From Microdochium bolleyi (Eukaryota; Ascomycota; Sordariomycetes; Xylariales; Microdochiaceae): a stretch of DNA of 64,000 nt. A model generated the notes under the pieces. The model was not told the DNA's origin and did no database searches. It saw only the letters and a list, made by a program, of their open reading frames with translations. This document shows, piece after piece, positions 1-11,937 of the stretch. The stretch lies in the NCBI GenBank assembly GCA_001566295.1, contig KQ964259.1, positions 248,001-312,000 on the forward strand, read 5' to 3'. The translations under genes were made by a program, and so were the position numbers. The first letter of the stretch is position 1; each line of letters starts with the position of its first letter.

Positions 1-385
1 TGATTGGGTTTTGAGTGACTCGCAGCTGGTCCTCTAGCTTCTTCCAGAACTTCGATCGCGAGCGATTGGGCGGGTCATGGTAGATACAGGCACGAAACTT
101 GTTATGAGATACTCGGATGGCCGTGATCTTATCTTATATTTTCCTGTTATGTAGAGATGCGTGGATTACAATGAGAGCCTTTAACTATCGTGTTCCTATT
201 TCTATCCAGATAGATTCTTTCACATTTCACCACCAAGGCAATAGCGAAGGTATCTCTACTGATGTAGTGGGCTAGCATGGTTATCAGGTACGCAACATCT
301 TTCCTTAGCCTACACGGGCGACGAGCCCCTCGATCCTTGAGCAGCCCAGCAGCGCCCGGCACTCCTTTCCCTTAAGCAGTGCAGC
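1..385. other. Intergenic, 3' flank of the P450 gene
   Basis: No gene was recognised. The stretch is downstream of the minus-strand P450 stop codon. Short open frames here have no protein-like composition. Confidence 0.5.
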
Positions 386-2254
386 TCACTGCCCAACGTA
401 CTTGAACATGACAGACTTCCTTGGGTCGGGCGTGACGTTGTCGATCTGCATCAAGTTGGTGTATCGGCCAGTCTCCCCGGGTGGCATCTTGATCTCGTAG
501 TCGACGAGAATACGCGCTAGCACGAGCTTGATCTCGTTCGCCGCGAAGAACCTGCCAGGACACGCGTGCCGGCCATACCCAAAGCCCGTGTGCTCTTTAT
601 TAACGCTGATAAACTGGTACTGCTCCTTATTGCTGTAGCCGAGCGTGTTCGGGGCCTCTCCGGAGCGGATATCGCTAAAGCGTGATGGATTGAATACCGC
701 CGGGTCGGGATACAGCTCCGGGTCCATACTAACACCGTACTGTGGTACCCCGATCAGACTACCCCGGGGCAAGAACGTACCGTCGGATAAGGTAACGTCC
801 TTAAGGACCTTACGGCGGAAGGAGGTGGCGGTCGTGGGATTATGGCGCTGCGACTCGCGCATGACTGAGTCGAGGAGCTTCATCTGGAACAGGGCCTGCG
901 TGGTCATGACGCCACCGTTATCGGCGAGGACAGTCCTGATCTCTGACTGCAGCTCCGGGATGACCTCCGGGCAGTATGCGATGAGATCGTAGATACTGTG
1001 GTTCGTGTATAACAAGAGTTAATGAGAACGCTCTGTCGTTTTCTTTACTGAGCGGCAAGGCAAATACTGCTGAAATACTCACACATGAGTGACCGTCATG
1101 GTTGTCGTGTGGATGGCCGCCAGGCTCAGCGTCAGCTGGAGCTCGGCAATGTAACCCTCGTCTGTGTTGCCAAACTTCTCGGCCTTGGCTAACATCCACT
1201 GCAGCATGTCGTCGGGCTCCTCACTGCCGTCTGGCGCCGCGCGGCTGGCCTGGCGCTCTCTGACGATAGGCACAAGGAACTCCTTAGCGCGCCGCCTATG
1301 CTCCTTGACCGAGTTGATGTCCGGGACAAAGAACTGCCCGATCGGGCGCAGCCATAGAGGCCACGACCTAAGCTGAGTGGCAGCCTTGAAGAGATCGATA
1401 GTATAGTTGATACTCGCGTGGAGGTATTCCTCGCGGCGGTTGAGCTCGGGACCTAGGAATATGTGTCCCGAGATGATGGCGACCATCCTCAGCATGGCTC
1501 CGAAGATGTTAATGCTTGTCCAGTCGCGAGACTTGCCGAGGTGCTCGGGGATCGTTAGTGCTACCTCTGACGACAGCTTCTCGTTGACTGAATTGAGCTT
1601 GTGGTTAAGGTCGGATCGAATGACGTGATTCAATAGTTCGTCATCGCCCCTGATGCCCAGGTAGTGGGTTTGCAGAAACTGTGTGGTTTTGTGTGTGCAG
1701 TGTCAGCTCACTATGTCGTAGTAACGTTTCTTGTTGTCCGAAAAAGTAATTCCGCGAAGGTGCCTACCTGTCTTATGGGTTCCACGGTGCTGAGGACGTC
1801 GTCTGGGAACTTCCTCAGCTCCTCCAGATACCCAATGGGCATTACAACTATCTCGCCTGGTTCCTGCATGTTAGTCTTTTTCATACAGAGCAAGAGCCGC
1901 CACACGACGAGTCAAACATACCTTCGCTCTCGGTAAGGCGAAAACTCACGTTGCGGAACTGAGCACCTGAGTTAGCCGAGAGCATTCCGACGACGACATT
2001 TTCTATTTTTCCACGCCCTGGGGAGCTTTCATGGGCGTAGTTACCATTGCGTAGCCTGTCTTGTGTATCTTTGACGCATTCTCGAGAAACGCGGCGCGCC
2101 GCTTGCCCTCCGTGCCCAGCTCCTTGCCGACGAGCGGGAACTTGCTCAGTGCGTGGTTGCTCGTGACCCAGGGCAGCAGGACCAGGGCGCCGGCCAGCAC
2201 GGCGACGACTGGCCCCGCGACCTCGAGCTTGTCGCGGATAGTGGTGTCCGCCAT
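386..2254 (-). CDS. Cytochrome P450 monooxygenase, five exons, 513 aa
   Basis: Heme-thiolate monooxygenase, probably anchored in the ER and acting on a terpenoid or other secondary metabolite. Exons on the minus strand: 2254-2045, 1958-1922, 1856-1768, 1678-1083, 995-386. All introns are GT/AG and the phases close to exactly 514 codons. An N-terminal hydrophobic anchor lies at about residues 11-29. The oxygen-binding I-helix motif reads AAIHTTT, ExxR is ESQR, and the heme loop is FGYGRHACPG with the cysteine near residue 456. The AAIHTTT form is typical of fungal ent-kaurene-oxidase-like P450s, but the substrate cannot be read from sequence. The gene is intact although its two nearest neighbours are decayed. 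The start (cat at 2252-2254) gives the usual short lumenal leader before the anchor. Confidence 0.93.
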
Positions 2255-2382
2255 GAGGTGCTGGAACCCTGTTGTGTGAGGAGAATTTCGGGGGAGCTTG
2301 AAAATTGTAGTTAGAAATGCTCTGTGCTTAAATGCTCCAGAAAGACCCGTTGCGGAATACAGCACCCGAGGTGGTTAATGGG

Positions 2383-2388
2383 TATATA
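2383..2388 (-). promoter_or_regulatory. Possible TATA element of the P450 gene
   Basis: A TATATA run lies about 130 bases upstream of the P450 start codon. The position suits a core promoter element, but it rests on sequence alone. Confidence 0.35.
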
Positions 2389-2648
2389 TGCATCGAGGGG
2401 CAGCCAGCCGGCGTGCCACCGCGCGGCGTCTCTACTAAACCTCTACTCCGGCCTGTCCGGCCTGCATTGATTGCATGGTTCAGTCGTGCATATGGAGTAT
2501 GATGCGTTGTGCATGATAACCCTTGTACCTGCTACCACAGTAAGTCGTCCGGGTTGGAGATAATCGAGTGCGCCAGGTATAAGAGTTACCAAACACCGGT
2601 GAATGGAATTGAGCCTATTTCTACATATTAAGTGGCTCACTCATCAGT

Positions 2649-2769
2649 CCGGGCTCGGGCTCGGATATAGGCTCGGGCCCCAGCCTGGTTTTAGGTTTGG
2701 GTCTGGGTTTGGGTTCGAGTCGAGGTTTCGGGACCTGGCTTTGGGTTTGGGCTAACGTTGGGCTCGCGG
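2649..2769 (+). repeat. Degenerate GGGTTT/GGGCTC hexamer array
   Basis: About 120 bases are built from imperfect six-base units of the form GGGTTT, GGGCTC, GGGTCT and GGTTTTAG. The pattern resembles a strongly mutated telomere-like or G-quadruplex-forming minisatellite. It lies between the P450 promoter and the decayed transcription factor. No open frame uses it convincingly. Confidence 0.55.
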
Positions 2770-3957
2770 TCGTATTCGCTTCTCGTCCCCGCGGCAGGCG
2801 TGTCCGTGCCAGCCTGCTACCCTGCTTGGCTCGCTTGGGGAGGCCGAGCTTGCGCTACGATAACAACGCAACGGCCCGTTGCCTTCTTGGCTGTGTGTCC
2901 ACGGAAGTTCCCGCCTTCTTTTTCACACTCCTTCTGCAGGGTACCTACAGAAGGCCCCAGTCACTGGCTGCATCGTGGGAGCGCCCGGCGCCCTCGGGAG
3001 GCTTGCCGTCCTGCAGATAACTCTAAACTATGCCTCCCTACCCCTTTTCCGCTGGCACTGCCCGCTGCCCGCTGGGCTGTCTATGGCCCCGTAAAACTCA
3101 TGGGACTTGTTTTAAGCTTCAGACCCACCGTTGCGTGTTAAGGCACTGCACGAGATAATTCCAGAAGGTGACCCCGACGGGAACTAGGACGCTTCCCTTT
3201 GACAGCGGTCTCGGGAATCCGGCTGTGGGCAGGTGTGAAACCTGCAAACTTTTTTCTTTTTCTTCGTTTGGGACATACCACCTCTGAACCATCACTATGA
3301 CACACTTGCTTGAATCGCAACTCAAGCAGTCTGGGTCAGGATCACAGTGGTATAGTTTCGAAATAGAAATAAAATACAAATGCTCGTAGGCGCTTGGTTA
3401 CTGGTACCTTCAACGAATATCGCTAGCAGTGTCTGAGGAAAAGAGATGCCTGACACTAATATTTTAAGACCACTAAAATGTTCAAAGATCCCATCATGCC
3501 GTGACCGCCGGGCTGATCGAGAAAGAACTCGCGCAATCCCCTGGCCCATAGTCGGAAGCACGGGAGGTCGAAGTAAAGCCCTAGACTTTTGAAGAGTCGT
3601 GGCTTTCGAGGGCGATGCCTGCTACTACACTCCCATGGAAGATCAAGCGCATCGCAAGTGCCACTTCGTACCGCTAGCAAAACCTGGAATAACGGTTCAT
3701 GGTGTAGATATATATATCTATTTACATATAAATTGACTACGGTGTACATATATACTGACTTCGGTCTACGTGTTGTTAACAGCAGCTTGGAATACCGTCC
3801 GGCTGATAGTTTTCCTCGGCGAAAGAACGCCCCGTTGCCCCCGCCACGATCAGCCTGCAGAGCACTCTCGAGCTCAATGAGGACGCTGCTCGCCGGCATC
3901 TCCACCCAATTGTCCTGACTCCAGTGCTACCGCTGTCAAGAACAGGATATACTCTGG

Positions 3958-4790
3958 TTATTGCACACGCGCCCAATCTTCTGACGTCGTCACCTTCTCG
4001 CCCGCGGCATCCAGGCTGAGCTCCGCGCTCGCGGCAATCAGACTGCTCACGTTCGACGCTTCCGAGTCCTCGGCGAGACTAAATATCTTGATCGGGTACT
4101 CCGAGTTGGCGTGCCGGGCGAGGAAGGCGCGCTTGGCCTTGTCCTCGTCGTCGGTGTCCACCACCTGGTTGAAGAGCTGGTGGATGTCGTTGCCATTCTT
4201 CACCAGCTGCTCCCGCTGCTGCAGCATCGAGTCGCGAAAGAGGCGGATGACGGTGTGCGTGACGTTATCCGTGCCTCGCCAGCGAACGGCGGCCGTTGGC
4301 GGCAAGGTCCATGGTGGACTGTTGCGCTCGTGGCGCAGCGTGCCGGCGGCTGCGGAGAGACGCATCGCCATTAATTTCCCCGGCGGTGGCGGCGGCCTGT
4401 TCATTGCTGATGCTAGAGTCCGGACTGCCTGTTGCAAGACAAACTGCTTAGCGCCATGTAACCTACGAGGATCTGGAACTAGACGATATCGGGCTGTATG
4501 TGACGAAGCCGGGGCGTAAGGAGTTCAGACGAAAGACCGTCTCGGGTCGGATCTTGGCCGCCGCGACGATGACCTCGGGCGGCACGGCAGTCGCTTTGCG
4601 CCGCTCCTTGGCCGCAGAGACGCAGGTGCTGGCCGCTCCCCGCCGGCAAATGGCTCGAAGAGCAGAATAATGATGTTGTAATAGTGCATACTTCACGACG
4701 TCGGGATCAGTCACGGTCCTGTTCGAGCTTTTCGAGTGAGCCATCCACTCTTGTTCTCGCCGGATGAGCGCTGCACTTACTGCAATATGA
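3958..4790 (-). pseudogene. Decayed fungal transcription factor, C-terminal part
   Basis: Two minus-strand open pieces in different frames (4790-4463 and 4437-3958) together look like the C-terminal half of a fungal_trans-type regulator. The first holds a D-P-D-V-V-x-Y-A-L-L-Q-x-H-Y stretch, like the conserved helix of that domain, and a degraded version of the ETLLRLYYLRHGFEAYDPF-type helix (here ETVFRLNSLRPGFVTYSP). The second holds a long helical C-terminus ending at 3958. The frames do not join by an obvious intron, and no Zn2Cys6 motif was found upstream. The TF assignment is from remembered family patterns. It lies between a P450 and a decayed FAD oxidoreductase, as a pathway regulator of a metabolite cluster would. 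Confidence 0.5.
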
Positions 4791-6242
4791 GCTGGCTAGG
4801 CAAAACTGCTCTCCGGGCCGAAAGCACATCGGGCAAATGCTCAAACTAATATACAAGCTTAGCATGATGCACCTTCATGTAAGGACCTTGGCGTTGAAGT
4901 ATAAGGAGGAGTCTTACGCTTGGCGCCTAGTAGCCGATTGATACGCTAGAAGAAGGCTATCAGCTGTATAGAACAGGCGCTATACCTGTAGTAACGGGCG
5001 GCGACAAATATTGTATCGCTAGGATCCTCGATCGAGATCCCTCTCTAGCCCGCAAGCATTAGTACCTAGCCCGGATATAAGATTATCGTCCTCGTCTACA
5101 AAGACCAGTATCCGCTAATAATTACCGTCAGATACGAGCCCGGGGTCGGGAGCCGCGTGCCCGCCCACTCTCCAACCGATGGTTGTACTATATATTTGTG
5201 ATCCCCAGCGCCGGCCATCAGGGACACCTTATACAATCGAGTTCCTATTGTTCGGTCCACTCAGACTCGCTTCGTGCCCCAGTCTTACTCTACAACCGGG
5301 GCGAGTATCAGGGCAGACCAATGAACTTACTCTGCAGTACTGAGTTACTTCTCGTCTCACACAATTCAGGCGCAGGGTCTGCCGCTTCTACTCTCAGTGA
5401 TCCGTGTCTTGGCCTGTCACATGTACGGATTGTGTTTTGGCCGGAACGCAGTGCGCTCAGGTGTGTGGCAAGGATCCGGAACCAACACAGCAGACTGACA
5501 GCCGGTTAATCAGCATCAGTCTTGCGGATAACTCCAACCAACAGGCCTGGGCTCTTTCTTATGATTGCAGATAGTTCAACATCCTGGAGATACGGGCCAT
5601 ATGCGTGCCAAGCCCCGGGCGGCTGACCCTGACGTAGGCCTCCAGCAACAGCAAACCGTGTTGGCCACATTCCATCGATGTTTCTTGCTCGGCCGCGCGG
5701 AGAAGGACCGTAGTTCCCATGCCGCACAGTCCAACAGTCGCAATGATGTGACCTTAAGTAGCCTATTCGCCCGTAGGTCCATACGCGTAGTCTTCCGGGT
5801 TATGGCGCCTCACTAGGCAGCCAAACACCCCATCATTTTGCGAGGCCTGCTCGTTCTGCGCAGGCCCGCACCGAGTCGGCCAACGTGGTATCGAAGACGC
5901 ACTTTGTATTCGTTGGCCTCACATGAGGCGGACGCTTGCAGACCGGCACTATGGGTCTGTACCCAGAGGCAGGCTTCCAATGGAATAATTACATATCTCA
6001 CCCACCTCCTGGAAGGTGATCCGGAGCACCGCGATCATATAAGGAAAATATTGTTGGTCTACCCTCCATCAAGTATCGCATCAAGGACTGAGCCCACATT
6101 GAGGCTACTAACCGGTATCGCTCAAGCAAACAATATCGTATAAGATGGTCGTGCGTCCGCTCTATACAATGTTTAGATACCCACACTTCCAGAACACAAA
6201 TTCCTAGCTGTCCACAGTCAAGTCAGAACTCTATCTCTGGCA
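4791..6242. other. Intergenic, no gene seen
   Basis: Moderate base composition with only short open frames on both strands and no recognisable motif. It may hold further unrecognisable remains of the decayed regulator, whose N-terminus would have lain at the left end of this stretch. Confidence 0.4.
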
Positions 6243-8136
6243 ATGCTTCAAGCAGCCATCCTCCTGGCCGCGGCCACCATCCTGGCACCGTCCACAGTGT
6301 GTGTAACCGCTCTGAACAACATTTGTGTACGTATGGTGTAACTTGACACGGTCTTCAGGGTTTTATGATAGATGGCAACAGTTTCCCATGCTGCGAACTT
6401 TGGCAGTGCAACTCCCTGCTCGCAGATCTGTCGCTCCAGGGCAAGATATTCTTACCAAACTCGGCACGATATGCTGAGCGATTGGCCGTCTACTATTCAG
6501 CGAACGCCGCCCTGCGCTCGTCATGCATAGTTATGCCGCTAAGCACGGAGGATGTTCCCGTCCTCGCGGCGATCATCTCGAACAACGATTGTCAGTTCGG
6601 CATACGGAGCGGCGGCCACTCGCCACACGCTGGGTCTAACAGTGTCGCGGTAGGTGTCACAATCGACTTCGGTAAGCCTATACTCGCGATTGAAGAAGAC
6701 TCCTCACCCAGGGTAAAACATCCAAACGTTGTTTCTTAGCAGGTTACATGAACGCCATAACCTATACCGCAGGCTCCGACTCTGTCGTCATTACGGCAGG
6801 CGCTACATAGGGCCAAGTCTATAAACATCTCGACCCTTCCAGCAAGTCCGTCGCCGGCGGGCAGGCGTCCCCTGTTGGCGTCGGCGGCTTCACAACCGGT
6901 GGTGGGTACTCGTTTCATGCTAACGCCCCCGGCTAGGCCTACGACACTGTCCGGAACTTCGAGATCGTGTTCGCCAACGGTACCGTGGTGAATGCTAATG
7001 CGAATGAGAATGCGGACCTGTGGCGTGCCCAGAAGGGCGCGTCGGGAAACTTCGGGTTTGTCATGACCATCGAGTTCGGTGCGTCCATACAAGCAATCCC
7101 CTCACCATACTTGGCCAGCAATTTCCCCCAGGTGAAGTAGACGACTAATGCGCGACAGACATCCAACCTATAAACAAGATCTGGGGCGGATTTATCGTCT
7201 TCCTCGCAGACAAAGCCACTACTGCCCTCAGAGCTTATGTCGACTTTGTGGACAACATACACAAGGTAAGGTCATCACTCTACGCATTGGTGGTATTATT
7301 CAAGGAGGCGCCCGCGCTAATAGGTAGGACTCGATAACCTACAGTATCCTAACAGTCAAGGACTCCTTTTCATCGCTAGGAGCGAGCAGCCGGATGTCTA
7401 GTACCTGGCACCGATCTCTGAATACACCGGTCTTGCAGACAGGACCTCCTTCGAGCCATTCTACTCCGTGCCTGGTGCCGTGACAGCGGGAGTCAAGGAC
7501 CATACATACGCGGGTATTACGCCTCTTATCATAGCCCTGACTTATCCTGTTTGATAGTAAGTTTCTAACTGCTTCTCTATCTGCTAGTAATAGTGACTGC
7601 TGCCAGATCATTAATCTAACACCGATTCTCCCTGTAGTTCGAGTTAGATTGTCGAGATATACGACAGCAAGGTCGACATTCTCTCCTTAATTAATACATC
7701 CTTCCTCGCGATCCTTGCCAAGATACGCGCCGCCGTGGCTGGCAAGGCATTCTCGTTTAACGTCGAGCTGCAGCCCGTTACGCGATCTATCGTGCAGCAC
7801 GGCGCTACGCGTGGGGGGAATGTCCTCGGTCTCGAACGTGTCGTTGCCGATAGCCCCGCGCTTGTAGGTGTAATAACTCTCGTCGTCGAGACCACGGACC
7901 TGCAGGACTTGCTGCTCGCGCTGGCCGTCGAGCTGTATCGCAAGATCGTTGCATTTGCAGATCAGAAGGGATATAACAAGCACTGGCTGTACGCACCGGA
8001 TACGGGGGCCAACCAGGACCCGACCGCAGCCTATAGCGCGGAGAATATTGCACTTATCAGGGCTGTGGCGGAGAAGTATGATCCTTCTGGGGTGTTCCAG
8101 AGCCTCCGTGTGTCCGGATTCAGGATTCCTGCCTGA
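6243..8136 (+). pseudogene. Decayed secreted FAD-linked (BBE-like) oxidoreductase
   Basis: The remains match a berberine-bridge-enzyme-like oxidase. There is a signal peptide starting MLQAAILLAAA, an intron at about 6327-6358, then the FAD-binding PCMH region with IRSGGHSPHAG, in which the histidine normally binds FAD covalently. A further intron at about 6672-6742 leads to GGFTTGGGYSFHA. The C-terminal block ending at 8136 contains the usual YDPSGVFQSL motif. In-frame TAG codons at 6808-6810 and 6934-6936 fall where relatives carry other residues, the first at a usual tryptophan (…GAxWGxVY). More stops and frame changes follow between 7399 and 7700. TGG-to-TAG is the change RIP makes. Part of 7130-7185 may be a real intron. 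The gene is almost certainly non-functional. Confidence 0.85.
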
Positions 8137-11100
8137 GCGGATCTAGGCGGAGGAGCGAATGTCGGCTGGTGCTTTTCATCCGATGTCGAGCTTCGGCTAC
8201 TACTTGTTTCCCTTTCCTTTTTGTGACATCAGTCTCAGGCTTGTGTTCTGTCAGAAAGCCTTGATGCTGTCTACTCGTAAAGCTTGATACCGAACCTGAT
8301 TATACAACGCATTACTTACACATCTGTCCACGTGTTCCACTTTCGTTACTCAAGCTCTATATTGGCTCAAAGTCTAGGATAAGCCTTACTCCTGTACCAT
8401 ATCGAGTAGAGAATGATCCCTTTTCTGACCGATCTTATACTGCTATCATATTGGCAGAATGGAACCTTAGGACCGCCAGAAAGGAGGTTGTGCAAATATC
8501 GTCGCGTGTACCATGTTGGTGCATGCCTACTAGGCAGCCCTCAAGTTTTCACCGTCGAGTCGGGGCCCTTCGCAAGACTTTGTTCCTGCGTGTCAACCAG
8601 GCCGAGGTGCTATTATACGCCACGCCAGAAATCGGCCGCAAGCCATGCAGGATCCACAACCGTCCCGCGAGAAAGCCGGGCATCGCCGGCAGTAGGTCTG
8701 CAGATTGGCGCCAGAGTGTCGGGTCAAGGGCGGAGCTGAAGTGGAGGTTCGTGCAGCCAGACGCGCACCTGCAGGACTGCGAGAGTATCGTCTAGTAGGG
8801 CAATGGGGCCACAGGAGCTAGCTTCATCAGGTCGTTCGCTGAGTGAGGCATCTAGGCTGTCTTTGTGGCGGTTTCCGGGACTCAGACGCTGCAGCGAATC
8901 AGAGGCATCTCTGCATCCATCAGCTCCAATGACAAGTCGACATGCAGCTAAAGTTCACGCGACTGATCCAAGGCAGTGGGACGTGGCACCGCCATGTGCC
9001 AGACATGCACCACGTGCATGCCTGCATGCGTCGGCGTTCGAGCGCATGCAGGCCGTCGCACGTGGTGGGTGTGTCGAGACTTGTTCTCATCACGGTCTCT
9101 GTGCGGACAACGCCCCCCAACTGGACGACGCCCCGAACGTGCTGACGCGTAAGCTTGGATCTAGCCGTTGAGTCTGAGAATCTTGCCACCGACAGAGCGG
9201 GCATGAACCGAGGACGTCGGTATGCAGATGCCGGCATTTGCTGCGCCGCTCTTCTGCCCATGAGGAGTAAGGAGAGTGATCCGCCTTCGCCTGAGCGGAG
9301 GACAAGGGTTGATCTGCAGAGCGCATTTCTACCTCTCCCAGCTCTGCAGGCAGCTCGTGAGAAATGCAAGCGGGACAAGCCGATCTTGGGGCCTTGCAAG
9401 ACCGATCTCGGCCGAAGATTTGTAAATGCCTGGACCGAAATTGGAATGACCGGTGTTGTAGTGTCTCGACCCATCCCGCTCGACCCACAGGTATCAAGTG
9501 CGGCTCGGCCCCGGGCGACGGCCCGTCGCCTTAAGTCTCCTTGGAGGCCAACAGCTTCAGACTAGGTGAGAAAAGGAGCCGACCACGGTAGCGGGTGTGA
9601 TTTTCGGGTGTCAAGCCACGGCGGCGCACGGGCACAGCCCTTAGTGTGGGACTTCTGCCAGATTGTGTTGCCGGGAATGATGCACAGAAGAAGACCAAAG
9701 GCGCCGAAGGCGAGTGGCGGGCGATGAGGGGCCTGCCTCGCCTGCCTCGGTCGGAGCGTAGCTCGGAGGCACATCATGTGCCGAGAGGTCCCTGCCATTA
9801 CTCGCGTACATTATCGACTCCACGACCCCGTATTTCTTCCTTTCCACGCCGAAGGTCCACTTGCCAGCCAACTCCTCTCGACGTATCTTTCTCGGTCTGT
9901 CAAGGCCTGTCTAGTGGTTACTGCGTTTCGCTGCTCCGATGCACTGTGGGTGCATGTTGAGACCAGACACTTTACCTAACTCGTTGGAACGTCAGGAGGG
10001 TCCTACCAGGACATCCCTGTCAAGATCGAGAGGATTTTTGGCTGCGAGTAGAGAAGTCGTCGACAATCGAGGAGTATCGGGATGAATGTGAGCGATTCAG
10101 GAGCCCTGTGTCCTGCTGATCTTCATCTTTGCGAGTGTCATTCCAGAAACGGCGTGCCGTCGGCTCAGCGCCAAACCTTGTCCTCACGAGTCATCTCAGC
10201 TGGAGATGTGGTGTCCAGTGAGATAGTCATGCCGTCGTGAACAAGGACCAGGTCACTTGTCAAATTCTTGGACCAGATCGAGGCTGGCTGCGATTGTCAC
10301 TTTCCATGATGTCCAGACCCTGAAGCAGCTCAGCGGAGCCTCAGCGGGCACATAGCGTCCGCATAGGGTGTATGTGTAGGCGATAAGAAAGGTTCGCCTG
10401 TGCAAATAACGTCCTGCCACGTGCCTAGCTTGGATTCCTGCTTAGCAAAGGCTGACAGACCGTGCCTGCTCACGCGGTTGAATCGGGGGCACCAGTCGAG
10501 CCGCTCATGGTTCTTGACTCGCCAGCTCAAGCACATGAACGTAACCTTCTCCAGATCGAGCAGCGGAGTGACGCCGGAGTGAGTTAGTCCCTGCCCAGGC
10601 CCCACGACGGGAGTCAGCACGGCACGGAAAAGATCGTCGTAATCGTCAGCGAATTATGAAGAAGAGCTACATAACTCGACGAACAGGGATAAACTCGGCT
10701 CCACGCGTCCAGGACGTGCCAGGGGAAGCAATACCTTGCATCCCTCTCGTCCGCGTTGGAGAGCATGATAGCACCATGCCCAGCGACATCCCATCTTGTG
10801 CAGGGCGGAGAATACCGTCATGTTGGGCAAAACGAATGTCATGTACTCCGTATGGGCGGCAGACAACTGCTCCTGGGCGGCGATCTGAGGCGGTAAGTGG
10901 CAATCCCTGGCCCGGCCAAGGTTCCCTGCCAAGCAGTGTCCACAGCCTCACCTGAGCTGCGCCTGCGAGGTGCCGCGTGGAGAGTTGGAGACGGAATTTT
11001 TGCCGTTACACAAACGCAGGGTTGTCAAACCGTGCATCCTCCTTGGGCCGTGGCGAGTTTTGGGAGGATGTCAGATTGTTTGCTTCACTTCGGATTCGGA

Positions 11101-11937
11101 ACACACCAGCGGAGCCAGGTCCGACGGCGTGCAGTGTGCAGCATGTCGTTGCTTTTTCTCCCCCGCGCCGTCCGTCCGTGCTGTGGTGTTATTGAGTTTG
11201 CTGATCCCCAGGGTTTGTGCTTCGCCAAGCTGTGCAACGCTGAACTGCGCTGCCCTTGATGCTTGGGGCGCGTGCCGTCTCTCGGGAGCACCGCGTCCCG
11301 GGCCCCGCCTGCTGGCCAGCCGTCATGCAAGCACAGGGAGCACTGCACGTGAAGACGGCGACAAGCAGGGTTGTCAATCCTGCGGTACCTATGGTCGCCG
11401 AGGACGCAGGGAGTCTGCTGCGGGACACGCCTGGTCGGTAGAGTTCCGCGGGGTTTGCTGGTCTGTCATCGACAAAAGAGCAGCTAGGGCTCTATATCGG
11501 CAATGGGCACATGCGAATGCGACTCGATGACGGGCGTGGGGGGGATATTGAAGAAGCGTCTATTCGGGTATCATAATCAATCCTCCCGCTATCTAGAAAT
11601 GACAGCTAACCACCTCATGAGCGTGGAATGAGAACATAGAAAGACAAGAAAAATGCTTTGTACATGCAAAGAATAGAAATCGTTTCGTAATAACCCCCAA
11701 TGCTGATCATATGGCCGTCCGTGATATGCCCCTGGCTCTGTGAGTCCTTGTTTGGGTCGTCAGATAAGCCGTGCATAGACATCATGCAATGTCACAACTT
11801 GTGCGTACAACCCCCGCATCATGTCGGCTATTCTGCATAGCCAGAGCCCACTCGCCCATTGTATCGGGAGTTCCGTTGCCAGTCGTGTGGTAACGACGTG
11901 GCGGTACATCGTTGGTCGCCCGACATGCAGCCTCACC
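8137..11937. other. Gene-poor stretch of 3.8 kb
   Basis: Many short open frames on both strands, none with a recognisable domain or a consistent exon structure. A 13-base direct repeat (GCAGGGTTGTCAA) occurs near 11027 and 11365. No transposase, reverse transcriptase or terminal repeats were seen. It may be old, degraded transposon DNA, but the sequence does not show this. Confidence 0.45.

Larger units (their letters stand above)
2255..3957. other. Intergenic region with G-rich repeat
   Basis: No gene recognised. It holds the P450 promoter, a degenerate G-rich hexamer array (2649-2769, listed separately) and an AT-rich patch with a short TA run near 3709-3722. Confidence 0.5.

Noticed and set aside
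7138..7140. TAG codon in the FAD oxidoreductase read as another premature stop
   Set aside because: It lies in a stretch with a GTGAAGT donor, a CTAAT branch-like site and an AAG acceptor, so it may be inside a genuine intron; not counted as evidence of decay.
8920..9474. A 184-codon minus-strand open frame in the gene-poor stretch
   Set aside because: Several overlapping frames of similar length exist on both strands and none shows a domain.
10970..11530. A 186-codon plus-strand open frame
   Set aside because: Cys/Arg/Ser-rich product with no recognisable family or signal; overlaps other frames equally.
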